In this document: one piece after another, positions 47,390 through 58,919 of the stretch
Position numbering within the stretch: position 1 is the stretch's first letter
How the letters are laid out: every line of letters begins with the position of its first letter
NCBI GenBank assembly: GCA_018806985.1
Contig: JADANN010000417.1
Span: 904,061 to 968,060, forward strand
DNA length: 64,000 nt
From: Angiostrongylus vasorum
Taxonomy: Eukaryota; Nematoda; Chromadorea; Rhabditida; Metastrongylidae
Direction: 5' to 3'
Made by a program: the position numbers and the translations under genes
Notes under the pieces: generated by a model
Database searches by the model: none
Told to the model about the DNA's origin: nothing
Seen by the model: the letters and a program-made list of their open reading frames with translations, nothing else

Positions 47390-47740
47390 TGCCGGGAGAC
47401 CCCAATGTGCGGTGCTGAGGCCGGAGATTTATTGATTCAGCCAATGTGATTTTATGGAATATCCGCCTAGCAGAAGCCTTTTTCAGGTCGTCACTACCGC
47501 AAGCAGTTACCGGCCCTGGTGGTGCAGGAGGAGATTTGCATACGGTGCGACGAATTCGATTCCAGGACCATGGTGGATTTCAGCATTGGTTTACTCAGGC
47601 TTTCGTATTTTTTTCGGATGAAAACGACAAACTCATTTCAAGCTTGGGAGGCCTGCGTACGAAAACGCCCACTTTGCATCCCACACCAATAACCCCAGGT
47701 GCACCTCTTACGCACGATGAGGAGACAAAGCTTTGGTAAC
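47390..47740 (-). repeat. R3 retroposon copy
   Basis: Minus-strand copy recognised by the complements of the 'gatgaggcggtaag' head region and the central 'ccatggtggatttcagcatt' region shared with 50,560-50,935. The 3' end is diverged. Confidence 0.5.
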
Positions 47741-48184
47741 GTGGTAGATTAAAACGGTCAACATAATGAAATAAAATAACATCCCATTCTACTCGGTTGA
47801 TTTTAGTAGGCTCTAATACGGCTAGTTTCACTTATGTGCGCCACACATGGGTGATTGAATAGAAAGAAATCGTCGTAGACGGATTAGTAATTTAAATTCG
47901 GTTTATATTTCGAATATTATGTTAGTTATGTTCGGAAAAAACTAGTCGGTTAAACATACGAGAAAGTCTACGATTTGCTACAAATGCGCAGTCCTTTTTG
48001 AGTAATCTATACAAGTCCAGCCAGTTCTACACAATACGTGACGATTAGCGGAGCGATGGAAATGCACGAGACACTTGGACACTAAATATACTTCAAAAAA
48101 ATTTTTTTAAAAAAGTTAATCAAAAAAGGCAGACATTCGAAGTTAACGCCGAAACTTAAGATTTTCTTCTCTATCACCATTTCT
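47741..48184. other. Unassigned AT-rich stretch
   Basis: I see no gene, repeat family or RNA signal here. Confidence 0.4.
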
Positions 48185-48455
48185 TTACGTACTGGGAACA
48201 AAGATGGGCGCGTGTGGGGAGTGGTTAGAGGCTCCCTGCAATACGCATGCCATCGGGTCCAGCATTCCACTTCGCCGGAATCGACAAACTGCTACCAGAG
48301 TGGTCTGGGAGAATAGCATAACTAACTGGATACATCGGTAGGCCACTGCGAATCATCGTATAGACCAGATATGCAGCTAATCAACTTTAACGATGCTTAA
48401 TGGCACATGCATTAGGGATTGATCAACGCCGAGAGCTTTATCTCTTTATTGGAAC
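48185..48455 (+). repeat. SINE-A copy
   Basis: The head ('agtggttagaggctcc', then 'gcatgccatcgggtcc') is a diverged tRNA-like region. The body 'ggatacatcggtaggccact' and 3' end 'agggattgatcaacgccgag' match the other SINE-A copies. Confidence 0.6.
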
Positions 48456-49079
48456 AAAATCGCTATTCTGCTCTGTTTTCGGAAAGAAATTGGAAGGCTA
48501 TTTTTGCTGCGAAATGTGTTAAGCATGAGAAAAGAGTGTCATCGAACTACGGTACTCTTATTCACATCTCGACTCTCTCTCACTTCCCTGTGTAAAAACA
48601 TGTTTATGTTGACGAATCGTTTTATAACATACGTGTAGGCAGTGGGAACAGAATTTTCTCCTTATTGATGACTCAATCGAAGGCACGCATGACACGATAC
48701 ATTTAATTTTGAAGGGTCCCAATTCCTCCAAAATATTTTTTGAAATATTTATCACTAAATGTGGAAGAATTGAACACAGAATAATCTCTCGAACTGCCTA
48801 CATTCCCAAATGATTCCCACTACAGTGGAAATGGTGCACATGAGCTCATCGTTTTCAAGTAGCCTTCAGCGCTTTCACATTAGCGCCATTCATTCACCAA
48901 ATCGAGAGCACCAATCAGACCATTAGCCGAATGATACAGTAGCTTTTGAACAATTTTATTTTCTAGTTGTGGAAGCAGTATGCTCACAAACTAACATATT
49001 AATGGTAGCAAATGGGTGTACAGCCAACAACAGCACATTTTCTTAACCGTCATCGTTTCCCATTCCCACAGGGAAAAAA
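48456..49079. other. Unassigned stretch upstream of an RTE-2 fragment
   Basis: No gene or recognised repeat is seen, although the last 100 bases may be a decayed part of the RT domain that follows. Confidence 0.35.
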
Positions 49080-49690
49080 CTGCTTGACATGAGAGTTTAT
49101 CTCGCCAAAGTAACCTGAGACAACGTCTTAGTGGATAATGGAGTGGCTATACTGAAATGAGAATGGCATGCGCATTGATGGAAAATTTCTGCCCATTCCT
49201 CTTTTCAGCGACGACATTATCATCTTCTCAAGAAGTGCCCTGGAAGCAAAGATAATGATCAGTGGGGTCAACGTAGCGGGGAAGGAGGTCGCACTACGCA
49301 TAAATTGGGAGAAGACCCAGTTACGAAAAGGCCATAGTGCGAACGCAAACAAATCGAGCTGAATGGATCTCTAATTACAGACATCACCAACCTTGGATGT
49401 TCTAGAGCATCGGGAACAACGTGATAGAGTACTAGATAAAAGAACGACAGCAACATTGGCTTCATTCAGGGCCTCTTTAACAAAGCCATCAGCGAGTTAA
49501 CGGACCTAAAACACTTCGCTCACCCTTTTCCTTTCAACAGTCTTTCCAGCACTTTGTTACGCAGCGCAAATGTGGAACGATATTGAAACCGCGGGACGAT
49601 AACGGGGCACCAACCACGGCGAGAAATGAACGATGTCTTCTGAAAATTAACCAGCATTCACAACGTCTAGCCGAAATGTGTAGCATAGAA
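49080..49690 (+). pseudogene. RTE-2 LINE reverse transcriptase fragment
   Basis: The frame at 49,168-49,362 reads MRIDGKFLPIPLFSDDIIIF, with FSDD at 49,204-49,215 in place of the catalytic FADD. The next recognisable part in another frame is NGSLITDITNLG (about 49,360), then a frame with RNERCLLKINQHSQRLAE (about 49,625), which matches the RALERCLLKFNRRTQHLAG block. Several frameshifts and stops are present. It runs directly into an R3 copy. Confidence 0.7.
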
Positions 49691-49699
49691 TTTTTGAAA

Positions 49700-50130
49700 C
49701 CTATCTCTTCTCCACTTCTTCTTTTCAACCGTCTACCGCCTAATCATCGCGGGGAGGTATCGCTGTGTGTCATGCTGCGATGTACAGCGAAAGGATTCTT
49801 TCCGCCAGCAGTGTTTCCCAAGCTGAGAAGGACTGTTGCGTTTCCATCAGGAATCCCAGCTAAAGAGTAAAGCAATACCAGGATCCACCAGCGTCCTGGT
49901 ATCAAACTAGTCGCCTGGTGGCAAATTTTCCTCTGATCAAACAAGGACAGCGACTACTTGTGGTGGTGACGGTCTGGGACAGAATTAGGCCTCGCTGACC
50001 TGGAGACTCCAGGGAACCACAATGGCTAAACCAGGAAAATTCCGAGAAAATGGAAATTATGCTCGGGCAAGCCCCACCGGCGAAGAGGGGCAATCCAAGC
50101 ATCCAAGTAAGTATCTCTTCTTCGGCATCA
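49700..50130 (+). repeat. R3 retroposon copy
   Basis: Begins at about 'caaccgtctaccgcc' and ends at 'atccaagcatccaagtaagt'. It is collinear with the clean insertion at 40,176-40,578 and with 30,215-30,605. Confidence 0.6.
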
Positions 50131-50559
50131 AGGAGAATAGGGCATCGACAGTGAAACATAGGTGGGTGTCTCATATAGCAAGAAGAACAGATTACAAATG
50201 AACTTTGTTCGGTAAGGCTCGTATTTGTACAGCTAAACGACAAGAAATCGGTATTTCGTTGAGCGAAACGGTTAAGAGGTAACCTTTGTACACAGATACG
50301 AGAAATACGAGAAAACAACGTCGTAAAACTGCATTATTCTGGAAGTGTCGATTAAATTTAGATTAAAACTTATCAGCGAACGAAAAATAACATGAACTGT
50401 CATCGTTCCATTGCAAACTTGATAAATTCCTCTGTATTCCAAGAAAACACTAACGTTCGCACCTATGGATTTGCTGTTCTCTTTATGAGCAAACGCAAGG
50501 CTATTACTCTGCTCCCAACTTATCCACAAAAGTTGTTGAACTTACTTGTATACTAGGAT

Positions 50560-50935
50560 GGCCCGTCCTCACTCGTTGTGCGGGCTCTAGCATAATCTCT
50601 ATTTATCGGAGTTTTGCTTGTTTAGGCGTCGTGTTTTCCCTTGAGTCCCGAGCTCAGCCTGGCCAAAGCCTGCGCCAGGTTGTCACCACCACAGACAGCC
50701 GCAGCCCTTGTGGATCAGAAAGGGAAATTTATCAACATGCGACTATTTTGATACCAGGACGGTGGTGGATCCTGGCATTGGTTTACACTTAGCTGGGCTT
50801 TCGGTGGAAACGTCGGACTCCTTCTCGGCTTGTGAGACCCCTGCAGGGAGGATGAATCTGCCGCTATACATCGCAGCCCGAAACTCAGGAACGCCTCCCA
50901 GCCACGATGAGGCGGTAAGCCGTTGGGAGGAAAGT
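50560..50935 (-). repeat. R3 retroposon copy
   Basis: Minus-strand copy from the tail (complement of the GGGCGCGCACAACC region near 50,575) to the head near 'cgatgaggcggtaag'. Together with 49,700-50,130 it forms an inverted R3 pair around a segment related to the outer arms of the 28,970-31,130 palindrome. Confidence 0.6.
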
Positions 50936-51079
50936 TGTTAAAAGTTCTTATTATTACTGTACTACTTCATTACCCATTTATTGAAAATATTTATTTGTCG
51001 ATGATATAGGCTTGTGTTCATATTTTTCTTCATTCGACTTGCCTTGACGTCTGCAGTGCGCATCACAGCAATCCTTCCA

Positions 51080-52420
51080 TTCGGTTCGTCTCAACGTATT
51101 CGTCATTCACGGAGGTCTCCAAAGTTTTCGCGCGTGATCTCGGCCGCCGCTTGATAACTGTGGCTTCTTTCTTCTTTAAGAATGTTGCTGAATAGCGTTC
51201 GACCCGATTCTTTTTGCAGACCTGCTATAGCAGCGTTAGAGCTTCTCATTGTGATGAGCAGCACCACTACCACCTCGTTCCCCATTGCTTCATTTGTGTT
51301 TCACCCGTAGCATCTCTCATCCTCTGATTGTCGAATGACTCGACCAGGCCTAAGTAAATGTTCAATCTCTCGCTGTCGCGTGCAAAGAGGAGCTCAGTAG
51401 GTTCTACGCGGTCTAAAGAACTCATTGAGCATCATATTTTCTTCGACGCTTTTCGTTATGAATCCTGATCTTCGCGTCGGTGGTCTTCCTGCAGTACATT
51501 TGACATCCCGATGAATCCAGTCACTGACGGCCTTGTTCATCGATTGTCGTTGGTACGCACTACGCGTCTGGCCCACCTTGTCTTCGACAGTTTGGCATAT
51601 AGAAAGGTTTTTTGAATTTGATATTAGAAGTAGGCCGAAGTTTTGGGATCCCTTCCCTCACTTGCGTGATACGGGATACTCCTGGCACCGACCTTTCTAT
51701 GGCGTGTTTTATAATGCTAAGTGATCTTTCATTCTTCTCAGCAAAGCCCATGTTTCTGACGCATTCGTTAAGGCAGGAGAAATAGCCCAGTCGAAAAATT
51801 GGGTACGGAATAGGGTGTTCTTTGTTCTCCTCACAACGTCCTCGATGCTCTTGGAAGCTCCGTAAACCACTCGCTGCCTCCTGTTCGCTGTGACTTTAGC
51901 TTTTTAGCTAAGTCGTTCATCATGTTGATTTCTCAACGTAAATAGACGCAACTAAAGCATTTCGGAGCTATTTATCTTACTGAGCTTTAATTGTGCATAG
52001 GAGACGAATCCATTATTCATGAACATCCGTTTTGTGAGATTTATTCGAGGACCAATTTTTCTAAAGGCATATGTCAAAGTCGGCAAGCATTCGTTCCCGC
52101 TTGGTTAATGGTTGGTATTATAAGAACGATGTCATCTACAATACCAAGATGATGTAACTGCCAACCAATCAATTTCACTTCCATATTGTCCCATTCCAAT
52201 GTTTACAGGACGATTTCGTTGATGGCGGTAAATAAATGTGGCGACAGAGTGTCGCTTGTACTAACCCCCTCTTTTGACGTAGATGTTAATATCGTTGCAG
52301 AATGGTGATATCTTGGTTGTAAAAATTTTTAAGCAGCTCACAAAAAATTTTATTTACCGAGTGCGGACTCCTTGGCTAGATAGGCTTCCGTGACTGCTTC
52401 CATCTCAGCTGATCGAAAAG
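51080..52420 (-). pseudogene. RTE-1 LINE reverse transcriptase and C-terminal region
   Basis: In minus-strand order with frameshifts: a GRQLHHL-like region and a degenerate catalytic box near 52,140, KIGPRINLTKRMFMNNGF (about 52,050), NQHDERLS, SIEDVVRRTKNTLFRTQFFD (about 51,840), AIERSVPGVSRITQVREGI (about 51,690), GQTRSAYQRQSMNKAVSDW (about 51,560) and CTAGRPPTRRSGF (about 51,490). The order equals that at 27,150-28,920. The catalytic aspartates are not in a readable frame. It is truncated at its 5' side by SINE-C material at 52,430. Confidence 0.8.
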
Positions 52421-52429
52421 TGCAACGAT

Positions 52430-52640
52430 GCTGAGATATTCGCAAAACTAGGGCGCCGAGCCAGATCGAACCGCGATTTCCCTGCTCGGCCATTACATAC
52501 TGCTCCACGGAGGCCCTTGCTCTGCTTTTCTCTCAGGTAGTTTTCTATCTACCAGTGCCATCAGCAATCACCTGCCCAACGGGATTGATCTGGAGATCCC
52601 CACATCGACATTGAATCCAGTTTGAGCTGAGACTGCAGTC
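52430..52640 (-). repeat. SINE-C copy
   Basis: Minus-strand copy starting 'atgctgagatattcgcaaaa' and ending 'gtttgagctgagactgcagt'. Related sequence on the other side of the LTR (54,140-54,230) is in plus orientation, so the LTR separates a head-to-head SINE-C pair like that at 29,337-29,955. Confidence 0.55.
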
Positions 52641-52730
52641 GAAATCACAATGTTTACTTTATTATTTAGTGCCCACAACAAAGTATGCACTTACAACTGC
52701 TGTTGCCTTTCTATCAGATATAGGTGTAAG

Positions 52731-54083
52731 TACAGAGAACTTCTCTCTGGAAAAGTGCCCTATCTTTCTAAACAGTAACATTTTATATCCATATATGGCC
52801 GCCTCACAGTCGCACATCAAACACCGCAATGTAACTTTTATAATCTATTCGGTCAATTATGTTCAGTGTTTCATGCACAGTAGCGATTAAAGTTTGACTT
52901 CAGTAGCACACCAACGATGGCTTATCCGAAGGAGTAGGAGTAACAATGGAACAGTTTACTACTTCCTTGCGAAACAATGAAGCCATTGACGTTGATATTT
53001 CAGGCAGTTAGGTACAGTCTACCGCAGTCTAGGATCAACAATCCAGATTAACCGCGGTTGCATACGCACGCGGCTCCCGCAGCCAATATAAGCTAGGTGC
53101 CTTCGACGGCAGAGACATACCATCACTCACCTCACCCCCGATCGGTAGCGCGGAAAATCCGCTCTTCACAACATCATTCATTGTCATCCTCAATCACCAC
53201 AATTCATTCACAGTCATACTCACTCATTCCTATTCATTCACATTCATCTTTCAGTAATCAGAAGATTATTGTATCTAGTTTCTTAGCTTGTCCACGGTGC
53301 AATGTCAGTAGTGGCGGGTGTTTCGAAATGCGTTATGCTTGCAACGCCATCGGTGGCGTGTACCATTCCTCCCACATTGTACAGCTTATGCTGTTTATTC
53401 TGTTAAGCCGCTATAGGCTTATCAGTTTCCAGCCATTATCATACTGGCCGTTGACTCTTAGGCGATGGTGGCAACCTTCGATGCTCAAACTTCACGTTTC
53501 TGACATAGCGTTATCCACGACCAGCCGCCTGACTGTGTTCCGTAGATGACACATCACTTACTGTCCTCATTGATCCACTAAAATGCACCTCATCGTTATA
53601 ATGTTGAAATCTTAGCTCAGCCGAAAATACTGCCCGTCTGCATCCCTCTCCCGCCTCAGCATGCAGTCTCCTTTCTTCGCCCCCCAGCATACAGTCTCCC
53701 TCAGCCGCCGCGCAGGTCGCGGATAGACGCGACGCGGCGTCGCTTACGGCTAACCAACGGTTACTTCTTGGTAATTATTCATTATTACTATTAATGTAAT
53801 TGTGTTAATTACTTATTAGAGGTATAGTAATAATCGAATGCCATTATCTCGTTGTTAGCCTCACTTCACTACTACCCTTAGCACCTCATATCGTTAACTC
53901 ACGTCATTCCTCTACCATTACTTCTCCATCGTCACTATTATGTTATTAATGTTATATTTGTGTATTAAAGGTTTGATTACCCTAGTTTGAGGCTGATGGA
54001 TCAATACATCAATCAAAAGACCCGCGTGGCTAGTGTTCTACACAAACTGAATCGCTAGTAGCCGCCGCTAACTAGCCGTTACA
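52731..54083 (+). mobile_element. Probable solo LTR of a BEL/Pao element
   Basis: The start TACAGAGAACTTC resembles the BEL LTR start TATAGAGAATTCC at 25,580, and the end GCCGTTACA is identical to that LTR's end. GTAAG occurs on both sides (52,726-52,730 and 54,084-54,088) as a 5-bp target duplication. A TATA-like 'gccaatataagctagg' lies near 53,080. Near the 3' end 'gtattaaaggtttgattaccc' aligns with the AATAAAGG region of the other LTR. No integrase or RT sequence is adjacent. The 150-codon frame at 53,097-53,549 lies wholly inside it and is not called as a gene. Confidence 0.6.
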
Positions 54084-54139
54084 GTAAGGTACTTGTTATG
54101 CTGCATAGATAACATTTTTTTTACTGCCCACAACAATTT

Positions 54140-54230
54140 TTCACAAGCCCTTCGGAGAGGGAAATTGTGGTTCGTTCTGGCAATAGCGTCCAAGTTTTGC
54201 GAATATCTCAGCATCGGTATGGTTGATTTC
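54140..54230 (+). repeat. SINE-C relic
   Basis: Retains 'gtggttcgttctgg' (B-box-like) and 'agttttgcgaatatctcagc' only. Confidence 0.5.
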
Positions 54231-54309
54231 GAATAATACACTTTCGTGAAAATTGTAGCAGGCAGCAAATAAAAAAGTAAATATTGTGGTTAAAAAAGCT
54301 TTCTTCAAA

Positions 54310-54600
54310 TTGTTGAAAATGGGACAGAGCGGACTGTTGTACTTTTGCGGTGGTTCATTGTGTCTTGTCACCATGTGTATGTGGTCTGTCGTGCTTTAAT
54401 CCTTTGCGAAAGCTTGCTTTATTACATGGGTGTCCTTCGTTCAGTGTTCTTTCAATCCTGTTTAGGGATGAAATGGAGTGAAAAGTTTGTAGACGTTAGA
54501 AAGCAAAGCAGATTGAGCAGTAGTTTCCGATGTTGCGGGGGCCAACCTTATTGAATAAATGTGTTGTACTATGATAAGGAACGTGTGAAAAGATGAGCTT
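54310..54600 (-). pseudogene. RTE-1 RT fragment, head-to-head with 54,660
   Basis: Minus-strand sequence corresponds to the RT fingers region also seen at 57,440-57,960 ('atgtggtctgtcgtgctt' against 'atgtggcctgtcgcgctt'). It faces a plus-strand 5' region beginning at about 54,660. Confidence 0.5.
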
Positions 54601-54659
54601 GCGTACTTACGAGGGCTAGCGAATCGTTCTACGAGGGTATCGCTAAACACAGTAAAATA

Positions 54660-55880
54660 AACGTACCTTTTTCCCGTGACCTCGAAAGACACCCGATACG
54701 CCACGAGGAGTGCGGAGAGACTGCGAAAAATTTCAGGGCTATTCTTGACCGCCAAAATCGCAGAACACTAAGGTGCCGATCTGCTACTACAAGGCAGGCA
54801 CACATGTGTATTATTCCTTGATAGAAAACTTGATCACTGCAGGCAAGACGGACAAGCTACGACGTCTTCCGTCTGGCATAGATGAAACGACGCCATCCAT
54901 TCAACGATGTCCATGACACCGGAGAAGAACTATTCCTCGGAGTATGTAACAGTAGAGGAGTCGGCGATCTCGTCAAAATGAGTTTGGTCATAAAGCATCG
55001 ATTCAATGGAGCAACTAACAATTCGAATCGAACTTTTGTCGATTGAATATATGAGGATCAATACCGAATTTGATAAAGTTCGTTGTCTACGCAGCAACAT
55101 GAAGCTACGACGAGAACGAAGTCCCACCATTCTATACGATAAAGAAGAAGTGTTGCAGAGAAGACCACATATTCTTTAAGATCACCATTGAAAGATTTTA
55201 ACGCTAAGACAGGGACCCAGAAGAACGTCTGGAAAACACAGATTTAATCAGTTTACTGAATGACAGCTGGGAGCTGAGAAAATGCCGTTCCTGATAATAT
55301 CGAAACTTGAGAAACACTCGAGCTGATTCGGCAGCGTGGAGTCGTACGAGCTACAGGAATCCGCCAGCTCACGTCCGAATTTTGCAAAATAATGCAGTGA
55401 GGCGATAAAGAAAGACATTATAGAGAGAAGGGCAGCAGTTCATGGTCAAAGTTGCAGAGGCAGGAAAAAGCATTCAGGGAAGCCCATTGAAGCTTCGCCA
55501 ATTAAAAAACCAGGTTTGTTGCACTCCGGCCCTAAACGAAACAGTTACAGCGCCCATGAATGGAAAGAGAAAAAATTTATTCAAGATTTCTACGCAGACC
55601 TCTTTAACACTTATGTCATTTTGCACCCATACGAAATAAAGGATTACTATTTCGTCAGTGAAAAGTCGAAAAACCCTCACGTCCATATAGGATAAGATCT
55701 GAGCACCTGAAGAACTTTCCGCCAGTTTCTCAAAAACACACTGATTCGACTCTTCACATGCTGCTTATCCGAACACAAGGTTCCTAATAAGTGAAAGACC
55801 AAGCAAGACGGCGCTACTGTTCAAGAATAGGGGCTTCTCCCTCTGACAAATTCGACATGTTATTTTGTCGATGAAGAATC
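54660..55880 (+). pseudogene. RTE-1 5' half (endonuclease to pre-RT), heavily decayed
   Basis: Landmarks in order: FRAILDRQNRR (about 54,730), DTGEELFLGVCNSRGVGDL (about 54,918), a degraded DFNAKTG (about 55,197, family GDFNAKIG), LIRQRGVVRATG (about 55,325), a REKGSSSWS stretch, EKKFIQDFYADLFNT (about 55,570), then RLFTCCLSEHKVPNK (about 55,750). This is the order of an RTE ORF from endonuclease to the start of RT. Many frameshifts and stops are present. Confidence 0.7.
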
Positions 55881-56324
55881 GAGCAACACTTATTCCCGAA
55901 TAGGATGAGCATTCCCATCTATATTCATATCCGATGAATATAAACCCGCGTTACACACACGCGTTGCATTTTCTCCAATTCGAGGTTTTTACACATGAAA
56001 AATCTTCTTGCTTACAAATGTACAGACTGATTATGCAGCAATAACACTCTTATTTGAACATCTCAATGTTGATTTCTCAGATAGAACGGACTATTCAAGT
56101 CTTTCTTCTTAGAGTCGAGAAATTATTTGCTGACACCACCGTACTGGTAGTGCGCGAAAGGGTGAGTAAGGTCACAGTATTTTAGGGGTTTGGATTGTAT
56201 CACAGCAAATCACGTGTTTCACGCAGGCCTCTAGGGAAACCACAAAATCCAAGAATTACAGATGAAAGGACGATTAACCAAACAGTTCTAATTGTTTCAA
56301 GTCGCGTTTTGGTTAGAACACGTT

Positions 56325-56600
56325 TTGAGCAGTGGTTAGAGTCGTTCTGCAACACGCATGGGATTAATTTAGCGTCCCCAGACTCACCAAGCCCTCCATC
56401 TCCCAGGTCGTTAAATTGGTAACAGACCATTCTAAAAATATAACATTACTGAATAAATATATCACTAGGCCACCAAAAGTCATTGTACAAGTCAGATATG
56501 CATCCATTAGACTCCTATGATGTTCATGAAGTTGCGCGTGGTACATTCATCAGGGATTGATTTAAGTCAACAGCTTTAGAGCTTCAACGCTTTGGATTAC
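56325..56600 (+). repeat. SINE-A copy
   Basis: The head 'gagcagtggttagagtcg' is two mismatches from the A-box consensus. The body 'accaagccctccatctccc' and 3' end 'cagggattgatttaagtcaa' match other SINE-A copies. Confidence 0.65.
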
Positions 56601-57179
56601 TAAGGCGTGAGTTGACGAGTTTTTTTAAAACATATCCAGAAATAAATCTATAGCTAGTGATTAAAGAGGCTGGCATGATATTTGTAGTTTCTAAATTCTG
56701 TATTGGTTGGCCCATGGAATATAAAGTAATAGTTGGTCGAGTTTGTTGTCTGTCCGTCTGCTTTGTAAAGTGTGACCTGTCAGTGTTATTGAAAACGACT
56801 TTACTGAAAACCTTATAGAGGACATGCTGAACCATGATCTGTCGGCAGTTGTCCATGCCATGGAGGTTCACCACTAACCACCCATGTAAATGACTAGAAT
56901 CGTCAGCGAGTTCGTCTCCTCAATTCAGATCTGTAAATTTCACTACCAGCTAGCATCTTTAACGTTGATCGAAATATCCGGTTATCGATCCCTTGGGTCA
57001 TAAACAGACTTAACAGACCAGACTCAGGTTTTCACCACTTGCATTCCTCGATCTTCATGGATAGGAGGAAAGTGTGCTCCTTCGCTCTTCCTATTTTTCC
57101 TGAATAGTAGCGACAACGTTAGTGAATGCTGTGAATAGTCGACCGATCGCACGAGAACGACATAAAAAGCCAAATGCGA
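56601..57179. other. Unassigned sequence
   Basis: I recognise no gene or repeat family here. Confidence 0.35.
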
Positions 57180-57400
57180 GGGAAGGGAATAAGAATACAA
57201 AGATGAATAGTCTGTTTCAGTTTTATTGCGCGCCAACTGTGAACGAAAAAGAAGAGCAGTCCACAGGCGTGGATTTGATGGAATGCTTGAGTACTCGTGT
57301 AGTCGTGTGTGCTGCGGAACCCGAACTCAAACTTGTGTAATTGAACCGTTTATACACATAATGTTTACGTGACAATGCAATGAGACTATAAATGTATGTA
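57180..57400 (-). repeat. Possible BEL/Pao LTR fragment
   Basis: 'caaacttgtgtaattgaacc' near 57,329 resembles 'caaacttgggtaattaaacc' in the LTR at 24,666, and both are followed by similar sequence. Only part of an LTR is visible, and no termini or target duplication can be seen. Confidence 0.35.
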
Positions 57401-57439
57401 CAGTATAAAGTGGGGTAATTTTAAACGGTTCACAAAAAA

Positions 57440-57960
57440 GTTTTATTTACTGACAACGGACGCCCTGGCCGTCCAGAGCTTCCATGACTGCTTCTATCCC
57501 AACTTTTTTTAAATCGATGAAAGCAAGTCAAAGCGGTCTCTTGTACTCTCGCGATACTTCAAGGAGCCTTGTCACTGCGTGAATGTGGCCTGTCGCGCTT
57601 AATCCTTCTCAGAACCTTGCTTGATTACATGGCTGTCATTTGTCTAATATTCTCTCAAACTCCTGATTAGGATGATTGGAGTGAAAAGCTTGTAGACGAC
57701 AGACGGTAACAAGATAGTGCCGTGTTGCCGATATTGTAGAGTTCACCCTTGTTGAAGAATAGTACTGTCTTGCCGATCTTTCTCTGAGTAAGGACTTTGC
57801 ATTCAGACAGGTAACGTGTGAACAGCCAAGCCAGTGTGTTTATGAGGATGGGCGGAAGGTTCTTCAACTTCAATCGTGTCCTGTCCGGGCCAGGTGCTGT
57901 TCAGTTTTTAACGTCTTGTATTCTTGTAACAGTTCCCAGGATCGACTTTCTATTAACCTC
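57440..57960 (-). pseudogene. RTE-1 RT N-terminal fragment
   Basis: The minus strand shows a pre-RT region near 57,860 (LKNLPPILINTLAWLFTRYL), SECKVLTQRKIGKTVLFF, then a frame with VVYKLFTPIIL (about 57,680), and decayed fingers and palm regions to about 57,440. The 68-codon frame at 57,667-57,873 is open. Confidence 0.75.
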
Positions 57961-57984
57961 GGCATAGGAATATGAATACGTCGT

Positions 57985-58655
57985 TTTCTTGTTCAGCAAT
58001 CGCGAGGTTGTTATACAGCATACATTCACTTCCATAGAAAAAGCACAACACAATACAACAGTAGCTGACGCTTCAGCAGTATCGCTTCCTTGAGAGCCCG
58101 GATGAGTACAATGATATGCAATTTATCGGGCCAAACGCGTCAATAACACTTACAAAAAGACTAAAAACTCTATGGTGATTACATGATCAACAGATTCTCG
58201 AGAAACTCACTGCTTTTTTTTCGTGACTTTCAATTAGGGAAGAACTAGAACAGCTGATTATAGTCGCATATGGTTGATGACTGCAGCATCCCACATCAGA
58301 AATTCATGCGAACATAGGCGGCAGGTCGACTGTGACCTCTGGGCATTCCTCCTTGCTATTAATAGCACACTATAACCACCTGTTCTAATCTTCCTCATTG
58401 GAAGTCACGAAAAAAAGCAGTGAGTTTCTCAAGAAGCTGTTGATCACGTAATTGCCATAGAGTTTTCCGTCTTTTTGTACGTGTTGTTGAAGCGTTTTGG
58501 CACAATGAATTCCATATCACTATACCCTTCCAGACTCTGAAGAAGGCTATACTGCCGAAATGTCAGCTACTGTTTTATTGTATTGTGTTTTTCTATGAAA
58601 GTAGATGTGTGCTGCATAACAACCTCGCGATTGCTTAACAAGGAAACGACGCAGT
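57985..58655. repeat. Inverted repeat with hammerhead-like motifs near both outer ends
   Basis: The arms (about 57,985-58,250 and 58,385-58,655) are reverse complements: 'caatcgcgaggttgttat' pairs with 'ataacaacctcgcgattg', and 'gagaaactcactgcttttt' with 'aaaaagcagtgagtttctc'. The spacer is about 130 bp. A degenerate hammerhead-like motif lies at 58,061-58,100 (minus) and a better one at 58,533-58,570 (plus). Inverted terminal arrangements of this kind are known from Penelope-like elements. Confidence 0.7.
58533..58570 (+). ncRNA. Hammerhead-ribozyme-like motif
   Basis: CTGAAGA (58,537-58,543), A, GGC, loop TATACT, GCC, GAAA (58,557-58,560), TGTC, AGCTAC. The GGC/GCC stem II is the best in the window. 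Stem I pairing is weak in this copy. An unpaired A precedes stem II, unlike canonical hammerheads. Confidence 0.45.
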
Positions 58656-58759
58656 CTTGTATTCTGACAAATAACGCGTGAGCAGACGAGCCTGCGCACT
58701 CATGAGGACTAGGGAAAGGTTCTATGTGTGTATGAAAAGCCCGAACACAGTGACATAAA

Positions 58760-58905
58760 CGGATATTAGCTGACAGACAGGCGAAACGAAGGACCCGCAT
58801 GGTGTAGTGGCGAGCGCGTTACTCCCCGGAAAGGACAATAGCGCGTTCGTTCGTCACCGCAGAGTCTTGCCGTCTGGAGTTTTGCAAATATCTCAGCATT
58901 ATAGA
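58760..58905 (+). repeat. SINE-C copy, best-preserved tRNA head
   Basis: TGGTGTAGTGG is an exact match to the pol III A-box TRGYNNARNGG. About 35 bases later 'gcgttcgttcgtcacc' resembles the B-box. The copy ends with 'gttttgcaaatatctcagca'. The tRNA-like segment shows that the family, first noticed as a palindrome-forming repeat, is tRNA-derived. It lies between an inverted repeat and an RTE-1 5' region. Confidence 0.7.
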
Positions 58906-58919
58906 AGTTAAACGGATAT

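Noticed and set aside
53097..53549. A 150-codon plus-strand frame rich in Ser and His.
   Set aside because: It sits entirely within the probable solo LTR and its composition reflects TCA/CAT-rich low-complexity sequence.
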